In this document: positions 56,899 through 64,000 of the stretch, one piece after another
Layout of the letters: every line of letters starts with the position of its first letter
How positions within the stretch are numbered: position 1 is the stretch's first letter
Source of the DNA: Trissonchulus latispiculum
Taxonomy: Eukaryota; Nematoda; Enoplea; Enoplida; Ironidae
DNA: 64,000 nucleotides
Direction of reading: 5' to 3'
Assembly (NCBI GenBank): GCA_030248195.1
Contig: JASAND010023985.1
Location: 1-64,000, forward strand
The notes under the pieces: model-generated
What the model was told of the DNA's origin: nothing
The model's input: only the letters and a program-made list of their open reading frames with translations
Database searches by the model: none
Made by a program: the position numbers and the translations under genes

Positions 56899-59648
56899 AA
56901 GAACCAAAAATGTACCTTCGTCGCATGTACAATGAGTACTCTCAGGCAGGTTGTACAAACACGGAAACTAGCCTGTAAAATGCATATGAGTGGCGTTGAG
57001 GTTGTAAATTAAGGAAAACAAGTTGCAACGGCTTAACATATGAGCCTGTCCTACAACGAGGCTCATATTGGCGTACGTATGTCATAATATAATTTGTCGA
57101 TATTTGACCTTCATATAAATAGCACGTAAAGCTTTTCATTACAAAATTGTCCTTCACACACCTTGTCGCTGAGACACTGTGCATACGCATTATACGGCAT
57201 GCCACTATGCGCTCTGACTCAGAGCCATGTGGGGAAAGCATTACGTATGTGAGAGTAGTGTGTCATAGTGTTCCGAGAATACAGTAGGTGCAGGGCTGTT
57301 GCGCGGGCTTTTCCAAAAAATAGGAATAAAAATAGGAATTTTACCATCAAAAAATAGGAATAAATAGGAACTTTTTGTTCAAAAAATAGGAAAAAATAGG
57401 AATTCCCAGGCTTAAAATGAAGGCTTAATTTTTTGTTTTTACCAAAAAGAGCAACTATATCATGATATTTTTAAGGATTTTTCGTGGTGGGATCGGGGTG
57501 GGGGAATTTGTTTTGCAAAAATGAGTCAAAAATTGGTATTTTGGCGTATTTTGCAGGCACAAACTCCGAAAGTTCTCAAAAACACCTGTATTTAGGCTGA
57601 AACATAGCAATTTTACGAAAAAATCTCCGGCGAAGCAGGAAAGTTTTGGAAAAAATAGTGCCTTTAAATGGATTTTAAATTTCTCGAGAGCTTGCAAACT
57701 TGATATGTAATTTAATAAACGGTGCTATCGCAATTTTTCGGGATTAGAAACACTTATATTATCGATTATTTGAAGCTTATTTGACCACTCGGCCAATGGG
57801 CAATCTGGGGCGATGCTATTAAAGCTGGTTGAGTCTAATCTGGGTTTAACCAGGGTTGGTTACCGGAGGGAACTACAATCCTTCAAAGAAAACTCGCTAG
57901 TTTTTTCTGGTAAGTTGGATAATTTTTGAAAAAATTTGTAAAATTAGAAATTTCCAGAAATTTTCTAATTTTTCTGGAAAATTCTGAAAATTGTCGACAA
58001 CGGTCTGAATTCATTGCTCACTGTTTAAACCCGTTTCAAACCTTAAAGTTATGAAAATAAGTTTTCTGGCCTGCAGAAAAAAGTGCAATGGCACACACTT
58101 TATTTCTGAAATGAGAAAAATTGTGGTCTTGTGTGCACTCATCCAAGCGATAAAAAGGGACAATTACAAAAATATCAGTCAAACCGCTCCGGAATATTGC
58201 TACTGGCTCTCAACTTCAGAGAAATCTCTAGTCTTTGTTGAGGTCCCCGCCCCAGACACCCCCGGCAATTACTTGTATCTCTACTTTATCTTTGTGTTAG
58301 AATCTAACATTTAAATACTAAAAATGCTATAACTAAAACAAACACCCAAGCTTAACACATGAGTAAAGCTAGCGTGGATGTGCATCGAGCACTGCATATG
58401 CATTCAGATTATGGAAAACCTATATATGCCCTGGGTTTTCTTTAGTGGGGAGGGATTGGTGGGGCGCCCGCCACTCTTCCCCCCCTTTTTTGGGCTTCCG
58501 CCCACTCACTACAGGGTGCCCAGAAAATGCCAAATTTTAAGAATTTTTGGTCAAATCTTCAAAAATTTTCCGGCTTCGCCAGAATTTTTTGTCAAAAATG
58601 GTCTGTTTTGGTACTCAAACTTGATTTTTGAGCACTTTTAAGCATAGTTATAGCAGTATGTAGAAAACAGGCTATTTTTACTGCATTTTTGGCATTTTAA
58701 CGTCACTTTGGATTCCCCCACACTTTTGGTCTTCCCCCCTCACTAGTGGTGGGGCTCCTCCCCCACTTTTTTGCCTAGAGGAAACCCAGTATGCCTATGG
58801 CCTATGCGCCCAACTACCAAAAATGGGGGGGGCACTTAACTTAATCCGTGTGAGTAAGCGTATAACCAAGAATTTTGTAAAACAGGAAAAAGTTGTGGCA
58901 ACGGTCGTCTAAAGCTTCTAATCTTTCAACGAAGAATTTAGTAACCCAAAGCAAAGATGTAAAAAGAGATTGTATTAGTTAGAGGACCAATAAGCAAAAC
59001 TATGTAAGACGAGGACGTTTTAAAAACAAGGAAACACAATTGCGCCGACGGCGCAAATTTTTTCCCAAAAACTGTTGTCATTCAAACATAAACGAAAGTT
59101 TTGTTTTCTGACCAACAAAAATAACAAAGATCCAAGGACAATTTACTCTGGTCAAATAGAAAAAATAGGAAAAAATAGGAATTTCGGCTGAAAATAGGAA
59201 TAAATAGGAATGTCTCGAAAAAATAGGAAAAAATAGGAAAAATAGGAACCGCAACAGGCCTGTAGGTGTACTATAGTGCTTCCGGAAATAGTAGGTGCCA
59301 CGGTGTTTCGGGAAACATCAGTTTGCATGTACAGTTAAACTTGAGGTGTCGCAGTTCACTTCGTTCTGTCCATTTCTTTCAAGCCACAATGTTAACATGT
59401 TATGTCTATTCATTCGTTTTTTCTTTAATATGATGACCTGATGATCTTTAAGAAGGCTACTGTGACGCCAATATGAGCCTCGTTGTAGGACAGGATCATA
59501 TGTTAAGCCGTTGCAACTTGTTTTCCTTAATTTACAACCTCAACGCCACTCATATGCATTTTACAGGCTAGTTTCCGTGTTTGTACAACCTGCCTGAGAG
59601 TACTCATATGTATTTTACATGCGACGAAGAGCATTTTTGGTTCTTGTT
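56899..59648. mobile_element. 2.75-kb element with ~180-bp terminal inverted repeats
   Basis: The left arm starts CAAGAACCAAAAATGTACCT and runs to about 57078. Its complement is at about 59465-59648, ending TTTTTGGTTCTTG. The arms contain GAGGTTGTAAATTAAGGAAA and AACGAGGCTCATATTGGCGT. The interior is largely occupied by the hAT-like element at 57291-59262, and no transposase of its own is visible. A related arm lies at 1-265. It is absent from the corresponding position at about 11600, so it inserted after, or was lost from, the other copy of the duplication. Confidence 0.8.
57291..59262. mobile_element. hAT-like element nested in the long-TIR element
   Basis: The ends CAGGGCTGTTGCGCGGGC and GTTGCGG-complement ...CCGCAACAGGCCTG are flanked by direct TAGGTG (57285-57290, 59263-59268), six bases of a probable 8-bp duplication. 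AAAATAGGAATAAAAATAGG repeats fill both subterminal regions. The interior includes an 87-residue frame (58051-58314) with no recognisable domain and a G/C-tract family block at about 58430-58800. Confidence 0.72.
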
Positions 59649-59689
59649 TTCCATTGTTTTATATATGTATGCGCAAAAAAGAACCAACA

Positions 59690-61538
59690 TAATATATTTC
59701 CGAACACCATGCGCAAGCAGATACTATTTTGACCACTTTTGGAAAATTTCATATTTGACCCAAAATCGCCTAAGTCCCCACCCCACCACAGCACTCTACA
59801 GCCACTTTGAGCATGCAATTCTATGACAAAAGTTGCTCACCTCACTTAGGGCTTTCGTTTGGTACCAAATTTGACCACTTTTGAAACATTTCATTTTTGA
59901 CCGAAAATCGCATAAGTCCCACCCCACCCCACCACAGCACTCTACCGCCACTTTGAGCATGCAATTCTATGACAGAAGTTGCTCACCTCACTTAGGGCTT
60001 TCATTTGGTACCAAATTTGACCACTTATTAAAAATTTCATTTTTGACCGAAAATCGCCTAAGTCCCCACCCCACACCACCACAGCACTCTACAGCCACTT
60101 TGAGCATGCAATTCTATGACAAAAGTTGCTCACCTCACTTAGGGCTTTCGTTTGGTACCAAATTTGACCACTTTTGAAACATTTCATTTTTGACCGAAAA
60201 TCGCATAAGTCCCACCCCACCCCACCACAGCACTCTACAGCCACTTTGAGCATGCAGTTCTATGACAGAAGTTGCTCACTTCACTTAGGGCTTTCATTTG
60301 GTACCAAATTTGACCACTTATTAAAAAATTCATTTTTGACCGAAAATCGCCTAAGTCCCCACCCCACACCACCACAGCACTCTACAGCCACTTTGAGCAT
60401 GCAATTCTATGACAAAACTTGCTCCCCTCACTTAGGGCTTTCATTTGATACCAAATTTGACCACCTTTGAAAAATTTCATTTTGGACCACCTGACCCCTT
60501 ACCGACCTGACCCCTCTGACGGTCAAGTGGAGCCAGCCCAGCAAAATGGGTGCGTTGTACAGCAAACCGGACACCGGAAATGAGCTGGGCGCACCAGAAA
60601 ACCCATATAGAGAAAGTTTTGAGAGGCCAAGTAGAGCCTAGTATGGACCTCCAGGAAACGGTTGCCGACATGACCCTCCAGACGACAAAGTGGAACCAGC
60701 CCAGCAAGATGGATGAGTCGGTCGGCAAAACGGACACCGGATATGAGCTGGGCGCACCAGAAAACCCATATAGAGAAAGTTTTGAGAGGCCAAGTAGAGC
60801 CTAGTATGGACCTCCAGGAAACGGTTGCCGACATGACCCTCCAGACGGCAAAGTGGAACCAGCCCAGCAACTTGGGTCAGTCGGGCAGAAAAACTGATAG
60901 CGGGAATCGATTCTCCGTCCGCAAAAACCTTTGTATGCAAGATTTGAGGCTTCCAGGTCGCAAAATAAGCGAAAAAACTAAGTTCAAAGTTGGACCCAAA
61001 ATTCACCAACTTTGGCAGGCCAGTACCCAAAAATTACGCTCAGGACCGGAAAATCATATAGCAATTGAACGACCCTGATATGTGTCCTATTCAGCCATAT
61101 AGGCAGTATTGCCCCATATATAGCCCAGTCTGACTTATTACGGCGCCTTTGAAGCATACTTTTTGGCCATTTTAACGTTTTGGCCGAATTTGGCCCCCCG
61201 CCAAAAATTTTTTCCGGCTCTGGGAGGCATAAAAACTAGCCTATCGGCTTATTTTTGTTGCGTAGTCCAAGAATATATATGGTTTTCATAGGCAAAAATT
61301 TTTCTATCTGTTGTTATTAAAGCTACAAAACCCCCTTACCAGACGTCAAAGCGGAGAACCGGAAAAAAACATCACTCTCGTAAGCGATTTTTGGCGCAAC
61401 TTTTTAACGGAAAGTGGTACGGGGATGAAACTTCGCACACATACTAAACACGACACGTACAATTTTTTGCGCACATAATCTGCGCAGGATCTGCGCAGCC
61501 TTGTTTTACACGGTCATTTGACCATTTTCACTCATATT
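59690..61538 (-). repeat. Mirrored repeat unit with tandem array, copy B
   Basis: Inverted relative to 27140-28600. First come about five tandem units (59730-60480), each with CACCACAGCACTCTACAGCC, TTTGAGCATGCAATTCTATG and AGTTGCTCACCTCACTTAGG. Next are two imperfect copies of GGGCGCACCAGAAAACCCAT ... AGCCCAGCAA (60530-60880). The unit then continues with AAAAACATCACTCTCG, GCGCAACTTTTTAACGGAAA and TCTGCGCAGGATCTGCGCAG (61480-61500). Reading frames of 80-130 residues here repeat the same peptide and are not genes. Confidence 0.78.
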
Positions 61539-61564
61539 ATAGGGGTCGCTACCGCGACCCCTAT
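61539..61564. repeat. Short GC-rich hairpin ATAGGGGTCG...CGACCCCTAT
   Basis: A perfect 10-base stem with a six-base loop at the junction between the mirrored repeat unit and the resumed duplication. It is the counterpart of the hairpin at 52626-52651. Confidence 0.55.
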
Positions 61565-61883
61565 GATTTATTAACTTTTAGAGGGCTCGCTTGATTGGTT
61601 AAAGAACGAAAGCTAAAGCTAAAACTAAAGCAAAAGCTAAAGAAAGTCTTTTGGAATGGTGTAAGTAAAGGGCCGAGTAGCAAAGTTGGCGATGTTTAAA
61701 ATCCAATAATTCTGACACCATTAGTCAATCTATGTTTCTATTCACTGGCAACCACTGACTATTGTTGGTCAAAAAGCAGATTCACCAAATCCTTCTCTTA
61801 GACTAGCCGATGATGCTAGGAAATACGCCGAAGAAACTTCAATTTAAATTCACATGGTTTTGTGTATGGCGCGGCGGGAAAAA
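61565..61883. repeat. Segmental duplication, HGS-locus copy, second part
   Basis: Direct match to 11612-11945 (AGAGGGCTCGCTTGATTGG, AGGGCCGAGTAGCAAAGTTG, GACTAGCCGATGATGCTAGG). It is separated from the first part by about 4.6 kb of inserted elements and ends at GCGCGGCGGGAAA, as does the other copy. Confidence 0.82.
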
Positions 61884-62104
61884 AACCCAGTCCGAGATGC
61901 GGGGAAGAACCCAACGCCAGTGTGAGTCACCCGTATGAGCTTGATCGGATTTTAATAGCCCATCTTAAAGAGCGTCCAAAACTACCATAGAGGCTGTATT
62001 ATTGTAGCTCCCGCTGCTTCTCAGCAAATTTTTGGGACTCGATTTGTCGCTTAATAAAAAGTTAGCCAAAATTCGAAAATTTGGGTTTTTATTTCCCGCC
62101 GCGC
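61869..62104. mobile_element. Small inverted-repeat element with GCGCGGCGGGAAA ends
   Basis: The left GCGCGGCGGGAAAAAAACCC and the right GGGTTTTTATTTCCCGCCGCGC are inverted, about 236 bases in all, with no coding capacity. The left terminus is also present at 11938 in the other copy of the duplication, where the sequence then diverges. It is related by its GGCGGGAAAAAA motif to the interior of 8891-9974. Confidence 0.68.
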
Positions 62105-62849
62105 TATACATGCTGTATATACGTATATATAACGGCCTGCCATACATGTGCATTTTAAATTATACGTGGTTCCTCATGCTAGCTTGTGTTAGGCAGACAA
62201 TAAACAGTGAACTAATTTCTTAAAACTTGAAATCTCTACAACAAACCAAACATGTTTGCTTTATACAGAACTGACCAGAAGTCCGTGAAGCGCGACATGC
62301 GGATTTTCTGAATGACATTTCTTTTGGATGGCAACAAGTGTCTGGTTGACCCTAAATAAGACATGCAAACAAGCATAACAAGACATGCCTTTCTTCTCAA
62401 CGGAATTTTACGTAGCCCAACTATTAAACACATTTTTTCTGCGGAGCATTTTTGTTACTTGTTATCCTCCAGTTCACATATTTTGACACCAAATTTGACA
62501 ACTTTTGCAGTCATTTAGTTCAACTCACCTGATCTATAAGACCGCGTTCTTACCCACAAAACGGGTGCGTTACGGAGCAAAACGGACAGCGAGAATGAGC
62601 TCAGGACACTCTTATATAAATACATACAAAGTCTGACAAAAGTTGCTCAGTTCGCTTAGGGCTCTCATCTCATATCAACTTTGACCACTTCCAAAAAATG
62701 TTTTTCCATCTGACCCCTATCCGACAAAGTATTTTGAGAGATCTTTACCGGGGGGTTGGGGAGACGTTTTGTAAAAACGAGGCAAAAATTAGTATTCTGT
62801 GTTTGTGGAGTTTTGCAGGTAGACGTTTTTAAAAATGCCTGGACTTAAG
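62105..62849. other. Stretch without gene upstream of the visible HGS exons
   Basis: If HGS continues right of the window, this is intron. I searched the minus strand for the missing VHS N-terminal block (K-NPHVALYALE-like) and did not find it. 62500-62740 carries a diverged fragment of the mirrored repeat unit (AAAGTTGCTCAGTTCGCTTA). From 62740 a CCGGCGAA G/C-tract family element begins, interrupted by the hAT-like insertion. Confidence 0.5.
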
Positions 62850-63890
62850 CAGTGTTTTTTTTTTGCTCGGACACTTTTGCGCTCTTCTGCGCACTGCCCC
62901 AAAATTTTTTGCGCAATTTCCAAAAAAAGTGCGCATAGCAGGAAAAATGCTAAAATTTAGCATAAAATTTGTTTTGCATTTATTAGTAATTGCATGACCT
63001 TTCTACAATGTTCAGAGCTGTTGATTATAAGATGCCAGAACTTAATGGCTGAATAAATTTGCAAACTAACCTAATTTTGCAACGACGGGTCTGGGGCGCA
63101 GATGCAAAATACTTTTTAAAATAGCAACCATTTAACTACGTATGATAATCTTCAAGTTTTATTGATATAAAAGTAAATTTTTATTCTGTAAATTTAGCAA
63201 AATAATGAAACCTTTTGGCAATTTTTAAGTTGTTTGCCACCTAAGAATCCTCACTGCTTTTTATAAAAATAAAAATACACGCTAGTTTGAAATTTAATCG
63301 AAAATTACGCAGTTTTCAAAAAATGATTCCGACATCTGACTCAGTAATTTTCAGGGCTCAGCCCAGAGCATCTCTATATTTAAATGCTTTTTGAACTGTC
63401 TGTGGGTGGAGAAAACACGGATAATAACATACGTAAACCTAGCTGTCACGGAACCTCTAGTTAAAGTTTTGTACACTTCTCCAGAAACTGCAAACTAAAA
63501 TTAAAATTTAGCAATCAGCTATTTCATAACTTGAATATGTAATGCGCGTTGCACATACAAGCTAGAAAATCACACGTCCTTTAGGCCATGGGTGCTTGTA
63601 TATTAATGCTAGCATGTTTACTGAAAGTTAGGTCGCAACTTAGCGATAAACCAGTAGCAGGCAAGTATGGATGGGGGTCTGGGGGCGGAGCCCCCAGGAA
63701 AAATTGGAGATTTTTGTGAAATTGAGAGCCAGGAGCAATTTTTCTGAGCACTTTGAGCAACTAAATTTTAGTAATTTTCTCTCCGTGTCGCTAGAAAAGG
63801 TGCGCACGCGTGCGCACAAGCCCAAAATTTTTTGCTCATTTCAGAAAAAAAGTGTGTCATTGCGCACTTTTTTGAGCAAAAAAAACACTG
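62850..63890. mobile_element. hAT-like non-autonomous transposon with 8-bp target duplication
   Basis: The ends CAGTGTTTTTTTTTTGCTC and GAGCAAAAAAAACACTG are flanked by perfect GACTTAAG copies (62842-62849, 63891-63898). Subterminal TTTTGCGC / GCGCACTTTT motifs are also inverted. The interior (1.0 kb) has no transposase frame. It contains GGGGTCTGGGGGCGGAGCCC, shared with 48540. The host on both sides is a G/C-tract repeat (GGACTTAAGC...AAAATAACC). Confidence 0.85.
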
Positions 63891-64000
63891 GACTTAAGCT
63901 AAAAATAACCATTTTTACGAAAGAAAAATATCCGGCGAAAATTTGCCAATTTTTGGCGAAACTTTGGGCATTCAAAAAATCCCAGGGGAAGGAAAAATCC

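Noticed and set aside
58051..58314. 87-residue frame as a transposase remnant
   Set aside because: No catalytic motif or zinc-finger pattern, and it is isolated within a non-autonomous hAT-like element.
59881..60470. Two adjacent 98-residue frames that look like a repeated protein domain
   Set aside because: They are consecutive units of a DNA tandem repeat. The inverted copy at 28 kb does not keep the frame, and the peptides have no domain features.
60477..61078. Overlapping frames of 84-130 residues on both strands
   Set aside because: They come from two imperfect direct copies of a repeat module lacking stops in several frames, with no conservation of one frame.
61900..64000. First exon(s) of HGS
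   Set aside because: No minus-strand segment encodes the expected VHS start (helix 1, or a KNPHVALYAL-like block) with splice sites, so it is assumed to lie outside the window.

Overview
The window is AT-rich metazoan (eukaryotic) genomic DNA. The evidence is spliced genes with GT-AG introns whose phases can be followed exon by exon, animal-type ESCRT proteins, a non-LTR retrotransposon, tRNA-derived SINEs and a dense load of non-autonomous DNA transposons. The sequence alone does not fix the taxon. An invertebrate fits best (possibly non-bilaterian or lophotrochozoan), and I go no further than that.

Three host genes can be supported. (1) At the left edge, + strand, about 1.3-2.8 kb: the last exons of an unidentified proline-rich protein. 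(2) PDCD6/ALG-2, a penta-EF-hand calcium sensor, + strand, six coding exons from 12495 to 38270, 206 aa, apparently complete, with a 19.7 kb first intron. (3) HGS/HRS, the ESCRT-0 subunit, - strand, thirteen coding exons from 56813 down to 46767. These carry the VHS domain tail, FYVE finger, UIM, HRS helical core/coiled coil, P/Q-rich tail and a terminal LISFD clathrin box. Only the first roughly 75 residues lie beyond what I can find, probably past the right edge. PDCD6 and HGS are convergent neighbours and both act in ESCRT-dependent membrane and endosome biology.

Most of the rest is mobile DNA, often nested. Elements whose ends can be read include hAT-like copies with target-site duplications at 40810-43558 (TTTCAGGC), 48493-48897 (AGTATCAA), 57291-59262 (TAGGTG, six bases visible) and 62850-63890 (GACTTAAG). 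There is a 344-bp near-perfect palindromic MITE with a 7-bp duplication (29552-29895), a TAA-flanked MITE (33142-33476), and several long-inverted-repeat elements. A large foldback palindrome is present twice (8821-10608, interrupted; 55338-56049, intact). A CR1/Jockey-like reverse transcriptase reading frame of 376 aa lies inside PDCD6 intron 1.

The most interesting structure is a segmental copy. A piece of HGS containing one VHS exon with both splice sites intact, plus intron DNA starting exactly at the foldback element, is repeated just upstream of PDCD6 (about 10.6-11.9 kb versus 56.05-56.9 and 61.56-61.88 kb). The HGS-locus copy is split by about 4.6 kb of later insertions. A second relationship joins 27.1-28.6 kb and 59.7-61.5 kb, which hold inverted copies of a unit that includes a ~150-bp tandem array.
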